Below are positions 1-20,100 of a stretch of 64,000 bases of DNA, piece after piece; position 1 is the first letter of the stretch, and each line of letters begins with the position of its first letter. A program made the translations under genes and the position numbers. The notes below the pieces were generated by a model. That model did no database searches. It saw only the letters and a program-made list of their open reading frames with translations, and was not told where the DNA came from. The DNA lies in the NCBI GenBank assembly GCA_947561715.1, contig OX387200.1:6884501-6948500 (forward strand). The letters are read 5' to 3'. This DNA comes from Ascidia mentula. Taxonomy: Eukaryota > Chordata > Ascidiacea > Phlebobranchia > Ascidiidae.

Positions 1-6779
<6,779 letters not shown>

Positions 6780-7169
6780 TTTCCTGTACTCTGAGCAATT
6801 ATAAATTACTGCAGTGAAATAGTCAAGCAACAAAGGTGCAACTTTTTTAAACCACTGTTGTCTACCTTACTTCTACGTTAATTATTAAATTTCATTATAA
6901 ATTAGTCACAAATTTTAAAAGATATGCTATCTTTTTAGGAAAAAATAAACTTAAAAAGGCTACTTTGAATAGGAAAGTCAAAGCTAATAATATGCTATTA
7001 ATCATCTTAAGTAGAGTAGACGTTTCTAATTCTACTCTTAACGTCTAACTGCCTTCATCATCAAAATACTACTAATTGAATGAGCTACATGCAGCAGAAG
7101 TTAAAATCTATACCACCATACTAGATCCAAGCTTTCACTTCTCTAACAAGAGGTTGGAACCATTTTACG
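6780..7169. promoter_or_regulatory. shared head-to-head promoter region (inferred)
   Basis: Only 390 bases separate the PACSIN start codon (- strand) from the start of the small gene at 7170 (+ strand). Both upstream regions must lie here, so a bidirectional promoter is likely. No TATA box or other defined element stands out, and 5' untranslated exons of either gene could also be here. Confidence 0.4.
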
Positions 7170-7645
7170 ATGGAGGCTTATCGAAACCGAGTGTTTGTTC
7201 AACCGGTACAACCTCTCGAGCATCGCGATTTTCCTTCTGTAATCTACAAACGATTTATTACTCCAATCGTTGTCAAACGTGGAAAAGGTAAACAAATGGT
7301 TGGATGTCAGACAAAAATAGAATCACATTTACAGATTATATTTCTATATATTAATATTCTGTATGATCTCGTGTTTTCGTTAGAAAATCACATTCCTCGT
7401 ATTGTTTTTGGCTGTTTTTAGTTTTAAAAAAAATCGATCATGGTGCACGTCGTGGTTGTCAGGAAGCAGATAACCGGAATTCATTTATTTTAGCCGGAGC
7501 AGAGGTGGAGAAGGTATTCAAAATTCTTCAACCGAATAAGTCAGAATATTTACCACAAGAAGTTCGAGTTTACCTGGACCGGGCGTCAGATTTTGCAAGC
7601 AACACCAGAAGTAGGAGAGTCAAAACATTTCCACATCACATTTAA
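7170..7645 (+). CDS. small uncharacterised protein, two exons
   Basis: Exon 1 (7170-7287) and exon 2 (7422-7645) join in phase 1 across a 134-base intron with GT-AG ends, giving 113 residues and a TAA stop. The protein begins MEAYRNRVFVQPVQP and ends RRVKTFPHHI. It is basic and rich in aromatic residues, with no signal peptide, membrane segment or coiled coil. I do not recognise the family. Short basic proteins of this style include ciliary and sperm microtubule-inner proteins, but that is only a guess. Support for a real gene is the clean splice junction, the open phase across it and the head-to-head position next to PACSIN. Confidence 0.6.
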
Positions 7646-9238
7646 TTTTTTATTAAGTTAAGTGCAGGGATACAAAAAATATTTTCTTTACTTTAACAAA
7701 GGGCAAAAGCTGATTACCATTTTGTTGCTACAAGCATAAACCTAATTTATTAAAACCGTCCAAACTCGATTTTTATTGATTTCGTGCTGAACAAATTTGA
7801 TTAGTTCGTGGTCAGCAGTCCAATTGCGTCAAATTCGCACGAAAGATACAAATTCTTTTCCATTGTCCTAAAACTTATAAAGATTGCTTCTGATGGTTTA
7901 CCACTAAACTAGAGTCCTAATGGAATGTACACGCGCTCGCCACAACTTCCGAACCCCCAAAATTGTGATAAGAAAACCAACAACCTTACACCATCTAACC
8001 AAACTTCCACCGGCAGTATATACAAAAATGTGACACATTTAAGTGGCCACAATGTAGCCAGAATTACATGTTATTCATTGTCGGTTGCACTGTACAGAGT
8101 ACATGCAAACACAAGCAACTTAGGAACGAAAACAGAAGAAAATAGTAGTCAAGTTTGTTTTGCAACTTGCAACAAGGCAATGGGATGCAAGGCAGGTAAT
8201 ACTGAACTGAACACTACTGAAAACATGGCAACGGAAATTTTTTGAAACTTCGTTTTTTTTTAACTTTACACCAAAACAACTGGCTGTTTTTTGAATGGAG
8301 GGGTAAGTAGTTCACCCAACGGATTTCAAAAAAATTGGTTTTACAAAACTGCAGCATCGATAAACTTGAAGGGACAATTCTTTATATGGCAGCAATAAGA
8401 GCACAAGCCCCAATTGGAAAAGTACAGCCACCAGCTCGAAGTAAACGTTGTACTTTTGACAAAAAAAAAACGCAGAAAAAAGTGTTAGAAATAATTATGC
8501 AAATGTACAACAGGATAAAATTGCACTGGCGCTGGGCGTAGTGGTTTGTTAGTTAACGGAAGTGTTATAGCACGACTTTATAGCGTGAATGTCAATTAGA
8601 ACGACAAAACACACCGAATGAGAGTATTTTTGTAAGGGAAATATGAGATATCATCCTTGTTCAAACGTATGCAGAATTGGCTACAACAACGTATTTCACA
8701 TTTTGCAAAAATACATTGTATGTTACTTTACATTAAGCACAACACAGAAATTATATGGCACTAAATCCTTTCCTGTTTTGGCCTAATTGTGTTAACTATA
8801 AGGTGTGTTGTTAAACTGTGTGCCGGCGCAGGTTTCAAATTCAACAAACGATCGCAACGGGTAAAGTTACCGGGTTGCACGAAAAAAGAAGCAGTTGCAC
8901 GAAAAAAAGAATAATAAAAGTAAAAAAGCAGAAATTGAACAACCACCCGACGTTTCAGCGATTTCGAAAATTGTTTTCCTGCACATTCGAACAAACAGTG
9001 GCAGAGAGTATTGACCTAGGTTTTCTGCCGTAGCTTTTCAAGTGAACTCACATATATAAAGGGAATAACCCAGCAAACACGGTCACGAAAAGCTCCAGTT
9101 TTCAAAAATTATTGCGTTTTACAGATTGGGGTAGCATTACTTCAGACCGATGGCACGAGTATGTAGCGTTTGGGGGGTTGACTTGCAAGAAAAATACACA
9201 GTGAATCTCATTGCCGAAGATACACGATGGTTCGACAT
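7646..9238. other. intergenic / 3' UTR region, nothing recognised
   Basis: This holds the 3' ends of the small + gene and of the - strand UBE2Q gene. Short open frames occur (for example 7925-8245 +), but they lack splice context or family resemblance. An ATTAAA-type poly(A) signal near 7749 could serve the + gene. Confidence 0.4.
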
Positions 9239-12200
9239 TCACCCGTCGCCCGGCGGTGGAGTGTACCAACCGTTTTTTTCGTGAATGTGGACAAGTTTCT
9301 GAAAGGATTGCTGTGCTCTCGACAAACTGTAGGAGGACTAGAAAACAAAAAATATTCCAAGTTAGACATTAGGATTTCGGACTATACTGGTCGTCTTTTG
9401 TCCAGATATTTAACTTGCTTTATTTCTTTACACTTAGCGGTGAAAACGTTTTGGTGCATAAACCGTCTTTCATTCGACAATTCTATAAATATGATTGCAT
9501 TACTTCTACACCGATACTGGTGATATAAAACCTACCAAGTTCAAAAAACAGTAAAAACATGTACACATGCTCGCGCAATTTCGCTTTGAATTGCGTATTT
9601 GGAAACATATGCTAATAGTATTTGAAATTATTATCTCTGTTATATGTCACAAAGCATTAAAATAAATCACTTTTTTACTGGCCCTTCGTCTGGCCCATGT
9701 GATTGCCACCGGCGCAATGGTAAGGGTAGCAGTGATGTCAAGACGTCAAAAGCGTTCGCAACGGTTTTTGTCAATGTAACGGGAAATTGCATAAAACCTT
9801 TTCTTCGAAATTCTAAACGCAGGTAAAAATATTTCGCGTTGAGAGGGGTTGGGTGCACTGGACTTACTGAGTTAAGTTCACAAAACGTGGTGATTCGAGG
9901 ATGGTCAAACAATTACCGTGCCAAGCAACCTTAAGGGAGTTGCTACAGTGTAATATTACGGTCAACGTCCGTTCGAATTGAAAGGAGGTTTTGCGCCCCA
10001 AAAACAAAAGCCAAAGTGGCTACGCAAGCTTCAAGCCGGGTACGCCGAATTTTTGGCATGTCCTGGTATAATCGTAAGAACTACTATCATTACTCATACA
10101 TAGACCCCACATTCCTATTAATTACATACAAAGGTTAAATAACTCCTTTGTTGCTGCTTCGGTTGATTAAAAATAATCAATAATTTCCTTAAAGAAACAA
10201 ACTGAATTTCAGTATTATATTGTTACAGAACCAACTAAAAACAATAAAAATATTATGAGACTAATTGTTAAAAAACCCAAAAATGCTTATTTCTAACAAA
10301 AAATCACTTTTTGTTTCCCAACCCCACTTTAATAGGAAAAATTATATGCGCCGCCCTTATTGCGATGCCTGCATGGTAATGATAATAAAACATTAATGCC
10401 ATATTATACATTTTAGGCAATATTTTTGTTTGATGACCCTAAAATTGCATTTGGCAGATCCAAATAGGATGGCGACCAATAGGTTGAGAAGCAATACAGC
10501 ACAGCACAGTACTTACACTTGGAGCATTGAATACAACTTTGGCTTTGCCTTTAACAAGTGTTGCCATGATTTGCATGATGAGTGATTCTATCGAGTAAGC
10601 ACTGCTCCAACCCTGCTTTGTAAGCAGTTCCATGCAGATTGCCCCACCAGCAAGCACAAACCTGACAAATACATTATATATATATATATCTTTTTACAAA
10701 ATCCATGACCAACACCCAATATTGTAGAAATATTTCCCTTATTCAGGAATGTTTGTAATGGCTTAACCACTTAGCGAACGAAAAACTGGTTGCTTCTCAA
10801 CAGCAAATGTATGTCAAATCCAAGCATGTCTGCGCCTATTGTTCTGCTAAGAAACAATAGAAGTGGGTAGTGTGAAACTGGCCCAGACAGTCTACCAATT
10901 TCCTTGTGTAATATATCAGCCTGTAGCTAGGTTTGATTTATTAGCATGATAAAGTGCTACCTCACAACACACTTAATTTAAAAAGTTGCACAGATTTTTG
11001 TTTAAAAAAAAATTATTAATTTATCATGGTAACTTGTTACGGAAATTCAGAGTGGTGTATTTCCACTGTTTCAAATATAAATAAAACATGTTAAAATAGG
11101 AGTCGTCACATATATACAACTTTATCGGTGAAGTAAACTAATCAGTCCTTTTTTCTCTGGAGCTACATATAGAAACAACTTACCCTCCACTTAATACAGG
11201 ACAGATCACTCTGACGAAAGGTGGATCAAAAGGAAATGAATCTCGGAATGAAATGCCAATGATCAATGACCCTTGGCCATTCTTTTCCTTGAGCTTCTTA
11301 AGATCATTATACAGAGTACTGTCCGAATCGACTGTGAGTATTTGCACATGCCACTCATACAGACTGTCATTGACCAGCTCAACATTGTAACAACCTATTA
11401 AAGTTAAAAATTTTACGTTAAAATTAACAATAAGATTTCGACATTTTAAGTAAACAACAACCTTTTTTCAAACTGTCTGATTTGTAAATTGCTTTCAGTT
11501 CCTTTAGCAGACGATCTGAGGCCTGCACAGAACCTGAAACCCGACCCTGTTAATAAACAAAAGAGGAAGGTTAACAATTTCAACAAAAGGAAGCTTCACT
11601 TTCCTACACTCAATGAATAGCTATGAAAATTATGTGTACTGCAGTAACATGTTGCAACATCGTACATCGCAAACAGCAATATCACATATTAATAAAAAAA
11701 ATATACAGTAAGATGGCCCATACATCAATGTAGTCTTTCCTCTGATTACTCTTTATTCTGGCAAGCACAGCAAGATTTTCCGTGCCAATTTCACTGGTTT
11801 CTTTTCTCACTTCTTCAGCCTCTGCTGCCACATCTTCCTCCAATGCTGCATCATCCTAAGAATAAAAAATGACATTAAAAATAAAAAAGTATTATTGCAG
11901 CTGCACATTGGCTAATCAGATCCTTCATATGTTTATTGGTTTTATTGGATATTCCAAAAATTGCACCAAATATGTAAAATATTGTGTTTGTTGAAACAAG
12001 AAGCTTTCCATTGTTGCATTTAAAATTATGCCATGATGACTTACATCGTTCATATCCTCTTCATCATCATCAGAGCTAGACATGTTTACAGTGTCTGAAG
12101 ACTAAAATGCAATATTCATCATTAGCAAACAACAGTGATTTAAGAAGTCATATATAGAGTCATGCAAGGTTACCAAACATCCCTCAACGGGAAGAGGCAC

Positions 12201-13064
12201 TTTTTCCAGTTCATGTAGTTGGGATGGTAATTTTAAGCCAAACTTATTGCAGAGTTGAACTACGATAAAGCGTACCATAGAAGTTATCTGCAAAACAGCA
12301 AATGAAAATGTACTGAACACAAAATTGGAAGTATACAGTAATTACTAAATTTACACCCTTAAGTTCACTTTGTACTGTTGATCTAATAGTGCTGTCCACT
12401 GCAAACACAAATCCAAGCAACATTGTTACTCAAATAATTGGATGACAATGTTACTAACTGCTAAGCTTACATTGAGACACGTAGTGCCACATTTTGTACC
12501 TGGTATATAAGCTTTTTTCACAAAACACAACAAGTTTGCCAGAGCAGCAAGATCGAAATTTATCCCCACAAAAAATTAGCAAACAATATGTTTAACAAAC
12601 CATGTATTTGTTGTCGACGTTGGCATTTGTCAGTTCTTCCATAACCTTAGTAACATACTTGTCCTCTGAGTCTGAATACCACATTGGCTTTGATGATGGA
12701 TATGGTTCCTGCATGCAAAGGTAAGGTTCATATTGCAAAGTATGAATAAGCTTTTCCCAAACACAACTCAGTTGCAAAGTAAACTTCACCAGGCACATCC
12801 AACTAACAAAACCAATGTTGTCCATCAAAACAAAGACTCCTACACAATCCTTGAAGAATAATGTTTGCCTTCATTTTAAATAAGCCTACTGTAGATGTAT
12901 TTACTTACAGATATGGTGCAATTGATCTCATGCTTTCCACTTTGAGTCACAAAGTGACAACAAATCTCATCAATATTGGCATTTATTACACGAAAGGTTG
13001 AATGTGACTTTGGAAAGGCTTGTGTTAATTGCTGTAGTTCAGCTTTGAGTGATGCAATAGCCAT
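9239..13064 (-). CDS. UBE2Q: ubiquitin-conjugating enzyme E2 Q family
   Basis: Eight exons join in frame (12909-13064, 12601-12708, 12174-12287, 12045-12101, 11724-11855, 11462-11546, 11184-11394, 10517-10661; 336 codons), and a last exon at 9239-9326 encodes [20 protein letters not shown] and then YTPPPGDG and the stop, the hallmark E2 Q C-terminus. UBE2Q enzymes carry ubiquitin as a thioester. Residues 1-110 form the RWD-like N-terminal domain; an acidic linker ([12 protein letters not shown]) follows; the UBC fold begins near [11 protein letters not shown]. The probable catalytic Cys is residue 297 in [19 protein letters not shown]. Exon 8 ends in phase 0 but the last exon needs two preceding bases, so at least one short exon of 3n+2 bases lies in 9327-10516 and was not found. 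By family comparison it should encode only about four or five residues. All visible introns are GT-AG. Confidence 0.92.
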
Positions 13065-14522
13065 TCCGTATTACTAACACAGCTTACTACACATACAGAT
13101 TGTTTTTAACATTCCAAATGGCTCAAATGACTGCAAGGAAAGGAAACATATGCACAATACACTTCACTTAAGACCAGCACAGACATGTCAGATTTAGCTG
13201 CAGGAATTTTTAATCATTGTGTACAAATTGGCAACCAAACTTGTGCAGAAGAATTACTGTTTATTTAACAAAACTGATTGTTTCACTGTGGCTTAAAATG
13301 ATTCTCACACTACTTTGAGTTATTGCCTCGGCACTTTGGCGTGCATAATTTAATTTGTTTCATTCAATAAGCAAATTCAATGTCCAGCATTCTAGCATAA
13401 CATACCCTCAATATTTACTTGAACCTATACACAAAGCGGTGGAGGAACAGTGCAATGAGTTACATTTGCGTAGTTTTCATTATAATCTCCTGTGCCATTA
13501 ATTTGTCCGTAAAATTGTGGTTGTACTTTTACTTTTTCGTACGATTGTGGGTGTATTTTACTCTCATTTTAGCCCCGACCGTAATTTTTTTATCATGTAT
13601 GATTCTATGACAAATTGTTACTTGTCTTATATAAAACTTTGCGAAATTCAACGTGGAAAGTTTTGAGTACAATATTAGTACAATTTATCTACAATACTGA
13701 GTAACGTACTACGATTTATCACCTTCTAAATATTCTTTGAAAAAAGATACGAACAATAACATCTTATTCGGGATAAGACTACAAGAAAATAATTTTTCTT
13801 TGTAAAAATAAAAATAAAACTTTAAGCATGATCGTTTGAGCCCTGGTGCACTGTATTAAATCGTTTGTTGTTGGGCGGATGTTGCTCCGTTGAGCGAAAA
13901 ACAAATTTAGTTGTGAAAGTGTTTCAACTGTTTCAGACTTCTAAGCTTGATCGTTGACTTTAAAATATAAATAGCGTTTAGTCATTTCTAAATGTTGTTC
14001 CCCATAGGAATAAGTTAACTAAGATTTTATTCAAACTAGCGTTTTGCCTTATTGCCTAAAAAGTCGACATTACGATTACGTTAATTGTCGAGGCTTTCTT
14101 CTCCAGAAAGGTATTCATATTGAGTGTGTATATATATGGATTAACTTCATGTGGATTATTGATTGGCATCCAGCAGCATTGTCTGGTAGTATATTGCTTA
14201 GGTGTATTGTATAGACATAAAATACATAATTTTACCATAAATGTTATTTGGCATCATATTATTAACTGACGAGCTGGCATTAAGTACGTAAGGCAGCCAA
14301 ACTTTATAACACAAAAAAAGTTTTAATTATAACCTACATCAAAATATATCATTTGATTTTGTAGTAACATTTTATATCTTCCTAAAAATCAGTAGAACAA
14401 AACCACATATGTTAGTGATAATTATCATCCCAAGAAAAAATTGCTTAGTAACATTGTACATACTTATGTGGATGGTTTTCTCCTTTTTTTATTTGTTTTT
14501 CCTGTTTTTGAATTGTTTCCAG
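13065..14522. other. intergenic, divergent upstream region of UBE2Q and ARF6
   Basis: No coding exon is supported here. The stretch should contain the UBE2Q promoter (- strand) and at least one noncoding 5' exon plus promoter for ARF6 (+ strand), since a splice acceptor sits at 14521-14522. AT-rich, no repeat seen. Confidence 0.45.
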
Positions 14523-14534
14523 ATATAGCAGTAG

Positions 14535-15074
<540 letters not shown>

Positions 15075-15658
15075 ACTGATGCACAATTGCTTGGTATAAT
15101 GGCCAATGGACCTTCTATAAACGCAGCCCATGGGGTTGTAATCAAATGTCTTTCCATGATGGTGATATTTATACCTTAACTGCTTTCTTTCATATTGTAG
15201 CTGACATAATTTTAGAAGTTAGTTTATAAAATGAAGCAAAGCCAATTTTAAGTTCAGAAGGTCATAGTAAACCATTCCCATTTATGTTTATGTTATTATC
15301 TGATATAAAAGTATGCCATACCTGGGATAAAACTACATTTCATTTTAGAAGTTTTTTGTCTGCTTTAATACATATCTGCCTGCTGTCTAATTATTGCAAA
15401 TTAAGTAATAGGATGTAAAAGTAGGGGTAGAGGACCAAAACCAAAATGTTTGTTCTGGTTGTTTCTGAAATTCTTATGCAGTGTTGTTCTTGTAACTTTA
15501 TGTCATGACCTTTTGATGTTTGTTGGCAATTGCCATTATGACCTAAACATAAAAACTTAGGTGGTAATGTTGGTTTTGATTTGTAATTCATATTGCCCCA
15601 CTCATCAAAAGTGCATCTGCCTTGCATACCAAATATAGGAAAAGTCAACTTTTATGTA

Positions 15659-15664
15659 AATAAA
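15659..15664 (+). terminator. poly(A) signal AATAAA, probably for ARF6
   Basis: The first canonical AATAAA downstream of the ARF6 stop lies about 585 bases on, giving a plausible 3' UTR. Assignment is by position only. Confidence 0.55.
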
Positions 15665-17189
15665 CTTTCACATTTCACATTGTCATTCATGCGCTTTATA
15701 ATTGACAGAACTGCTAAACAATAGTATGTACACATTTGTTTTTGTGGCTTGGTGGTCATCATTAACTTTTGGTTACATTTGATTAAGTTTATAGACTGAA
15801 TATGAAATGTGCTTTTGTCCAAATACAACTGAATATGCATGTGGCAAGAAAAGTTCTGTTAGAAACTTTCTTTAGTTCTTTAATGTAATACACTAGCTCT
15901 TTTGCAGTTATTTTGTGAAACTGCTGTTTGTGACAAAAAAACGTTTTGTGTAGTGGCTTGTTACCAATCTGCTTCCAAATTTGCCACCAATCTTTTTTTT
16001 CAACATTTTTTTGCAATGACAAACCAACGCACTATATTTGGCACAAAACGTTTTCAGTACCAGTATGTGGATTTATTGGCCACTATCGCTTGCGTTTTTA
16101 TCGTAATTTTGTTGACAAAACGCCGGGGCTTGGCGTATTATAGCTGGTTGCGTTGCTGTTGGCACCAGGGTACCATTTCCGCTTAGCAGCCATTCGTGCT
16201 ATTGTGTGCGTTTCTGATGTCATCCTACTGTCAATGATTCTTTTCGGCGCAACCGCGGATTTGGATTCGTACAGTGCGTTCTATCAACAAACACTGCGAC
16301 ACCTCTGGTGGCATTGGGCTTGTGGGTTGAAGGTTGGCATCCATTTGCAGCTTTCCATAAATCTCTCGCATTATATTATCATCGTTTACGCGGAAGTGCT
16401 GTTCTGGCTAGCGAAATTTCGTCGATCTAGTTCTTTTGTGCGTCCAATAAAATGAACGTCGTTATTACGCCCGAGCGTGCATTTGTGACATCACCAAGTC
16501 GCCAACGTGCCGTCTGCATAGACGTGGACGTCATGGAATAGATATGTTGAAACTTGGCGCGCAAGGCACGAGTCGGATGATTGGCATTTTACTCTGTTCT
16601 GGCAAAGGTTGTCGTGTGAGTAAGCAGCTTATGCCAGCGCTCAACTAGGCCTTCCTGCTGAGGTATCAGTTGTCATCGTTGTACGAACAGCATTGTATGT
16701 TTTTTTGAAAGACACATGAGCGTGGAAATTCTGTTTGGGGTAAATTTGCGTAATATTTGACTCGTCGTTATGCTTTTCTGTACATATGCTGCAGGGCTGG
16801 GGTCGTCCTTATTTTGGCTTTACTTACACCTAAATAGCCGTACCTATACGAAAAATAATCCTCAATGCATAAACAACCCGATTCCCGGGGCGACAAGGCA
16901 AAAATTTTAATATTATGTCTGATTGAAATCAATTGTATACACTAAGCAATATGATACACCATTGGCTTGAAAGTGCAGTAGCTTTTCAAGTACACGGGTG
17001 ATCAAATTCATGCGTGCGATAAACACACGAGTGATATAAACTGACGACGCAAAGCAGTCTTGTTGACCCGATCAGTATGTTAACAACTCTTTCAGCACCA
17101 ATTTCCGCATGCATGTAGGTATGATGTGTAGCGTAAACGTAGTACAATATAGTGTCACGAAACGGGTATTTGAGGCAACTTTCTGCCTC
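15665..17189. other. intergenic with possible weak + strand coding island (15946-16455)
   Basis: A GC-richer patch carries + strand open frames in one register, 15946-16143 and 16142-16455, separated by a single TAG. The second part reads as hydrophobic, membrane-like segments (for example AIVCVSDVILLSMILFGA) and ends SFVRPIK. The base before the second part is a TATTATAG that could act as a splice acceptor. No start codon, donor partner or family resemblance was found, so I do not call a gene. The rest of the stretch shows nothing. Confidence 0.25.
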
Positions 17190-20100
17190 TCATTGAAGCT
17201 CGGGATCTTCCGCTACCGCGACTTGGTGTGCTGTCACGTGACTCATGTTCTGCAAAACAGTGAACGGTTATTGGGAGGGAGAAACACAGGACAATTGAAT
17301 ACAGTTCCAAAGTTTTACCGATCGAATTTGAGGGCTAAAGATATTACAGAGGAAAATCATCAAGTGGACGAATTTACATTTGTTCATTTTCCTGCACTGA
17401 ACAGGCAAAACCAAGCAAATATTTAAACAGCGTCCACATTTTATGGCAACTCTTAACGATAAATCACCTTTCGACAGCCTTCTGTTCGCTTCATCCAGTG
17501 ACTCATAAATGTGGTCGGACTCGGCCGACGGGTGGCGCCCTTCTTCCGCATAATCGTGTATGTGTCGATTTACCCGGATCGGCGCCTGGCGCGGAAATCG
17601 GGGCTGGGTCGGTTTTTGCTGCTGTCGAAAACCAGCTTTGGAGCCAGAATGCGATAAATCCTCATCACTCCAAGACAACACGTTGGTCATTTGGGGAAAG
17701 TAATGATCGTTGGACGCGCGCTGTCGCTCGAGGTCGTACCTGGGGTCATAGCCCCGGTAGGTGGCGCCGCTGTTCCCGCGAATCCGAGACAGCATCTCGT
17801 GGGCGGACATTGGAGGTGGGGCGGCAGCATAACGGTCGTACATAGTACGCGACCTCTTCGGCTCGTCACAGCTCGTGTAGCGATCAGACTGGAAGCGACT
17901 AGGGGTCGTTGACCTCGAGTAACCCCGATCGTAGTCGCGAGATGGCTCTCGAGCACTGCGCCTGAAGGTGGTTGCCGTGATTCTGCAAAGCAAATGTTTG
18001 GGAAATTCTTTTAAAAATCGCTTTCAAACTGCATCCGCTGAAAAAAATATTTTTGCAAAACCGACAGCACAAAAAAACGTTCGCTGACTAACGTTGATAT
18101 AACGGAGTCCGACACTCTCGAATCTGCTGAAGAACTTCTTGCAGATCCGGAATAACCGCTGGTCGATCGCGGTCGCGAAGCCGATCGGCTGTGGTGGCGG
18201 CGCCGTCCATATCTGTACATTGGGGACGGAGTTCGCCTGTGCACCCCGTGAAGATTTCTCTCAACCGAAAGCGAACGCCTGGAGTAACGACGATATTCTG
18301 GCTCTGCGAGGTTGGAAATAAGGTAAACATTTTGCGAGGCATTCACATATCCTTCCTTACCGCTTTCACGATGACGTGATCGACCGGTTCGACTCTGAAG
18401 ATCCCAACTTGAATCCTTCTCGTCGTGCTTGAGTGATCGTATTCTGCTATCTGCAGACATCAAACAAGATTTACACAATTTTGCAATTCTAGGCTTTACC
18501 ATTTGGCATATGTCGAAGGATTTTGCGTTTTTTAGCGCGATGATTAACAGCATAATAGCTTTGGCTTACATATTTAAAGTAATTTTTTTCCTGCTTCAAA
18601 TAGGTGTATATTTTTTATAACAACCTGCAAAACGGAATTCTTGTCATAAAAAAGAACGCAGTTAAAATTTTTCTCGACGAACAATCACGTGACAAATTGA
18701 CTCTCACCTCGAACGGAGTCGATCATGGATCTTCCCATGGATGACGGCGCTCTGCTTCCCCCAGTGGGCAAGTTGATCTGCTTGTTTACTGACGTGGTAT
18801 GTGAAATACCTCTGTATAAACAGAACTCATAATTAAAAGTACTGTAACGTGTACGGTTGTTTGAAGCTTCATGAATTCTTTTCAATACAATGCTGCAGTG
18901 CCTGTTTGGATCGTATAGATAGGCGGACACGTACACCAAATCATATAACTGTTTTGTTTGAATCTGATTTGTACAACAGTTTTTTGTATCAAAAGTTTGC
19001 TGTTGTGTTCGTAAGTACTAATGTAATAGGTTTGGGGTCTAACGGTTGTCACCGGGTTTTTTGCGTTGTTAGACGTAATAAACACGTGGAAATCATTTTT
19101 GAAACCTGTGTTTGAGCCATGCTCTATACGTAGGATAATTAGAGAGTGTTTCTGGAAGTAGTTAGTTACACGGTTACGCTATGTTGTACCACATAATTAG
19201 CTCACAGGTAACCACACGGAAACCAGTCAGACGAGTGTAAGTTTTGAATCACAAACACCGCATACGTCATGTTTTGGGTAAGGCTTCATGTAAATTCTGC
19301 TACTAAGTCGTGACTTGCCCGAGAAATGGAAAGCACTTTTAACTTTCCTTACAAGCAACGAGGCTCTACACCAAACACTACATACAATTTTATGGTCTTT
19401 CGTAAAAGGTTATTGTTTATATTGATCAGAGGTGAAACATGTTTCACACGTTTTTGTTTCTTTTAAATATTTCGAAAATGTGTGGTAACGAAAAAAGATA
19501 AATTGCTACTCAATTAAATCTTTCGGAGCTGTTACTTCGTATATAAATAGCTGCAAATTAACCCACTGACAAGGTATTGCTTCAGCGCACTGGCGTAACT
19601 CAACTGCATCATAAATGTCAAGTCAGCCAATAAGGCGCAGCTCTATATAGAAGAGCATAATGGCGCCATACAAACTCGAAATAAAGCCTCCGCACTTACG
19701 TCAGAGTGCTGCCCACGTGACTAGCAGTTTTCTTTTCTTGCTCAAGTCTCAATTCCAATTTCTTTTTCTTCAACTTTCGCGCCGCCTTGCGTTTGCAGAA
19801 GAAGCGGAGAAGGACGACAAGTAGGAGAAAGACAACAACACTTATGACAGCCGGTATTGCCGGGTTTGTGGTTGCGGGAGGAGAAACCGTGGTGGGGGCG
19901 GCCGTGGTGGAGGGAGTGACAGGAATCTCTTCCTCTCCGGGAAGCAAATCGAAACCTGATGAGAACTCAAGAATAATTTGCTGCCTGTTGCATGGGCACG
20001 GCTTTATCACTGGTATGAAGGCACAAATGGTCAAACACAATAAAATATCCCACCAACCTACCAAAGTCAGTTCCGGATGTGTCAGTTGCTGATCCGGGCG

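Noticed and set aside
7925-8245. 106-codon + strand frame starting MYTRSPQLPNPQ
   Set aside because: No splice signals, no family resemblance and AT-rich composition like its surroundings.
9150-9287. + strand open frame containing [14 protein letters not shown]
   Set aside because: It is the antisense of the UBE2Q last exon, whose - strand reading matches the conserved family C-terminus.
9950-10112. + strand frame reading [20 protein letters not shown]
   Set aside because: About 54 codons with no ATG, a stop just upstream and no splice context. It lies inside the UBE2Q intron region and matches no family I know.
12361-12406. Extra UBE2Q exon between the second and third exons
   Set aside because: The flanking exons already join in phase with the spacing expected from vertebrate UBE2Q, so an insertion is not needed.
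18088-18342. Second open - strand frame over the receptor tail exons
   Set aside because: It stops at the donor of 18093 and does not join the next exon; the Ser/Arg-rich frame continues in phase.
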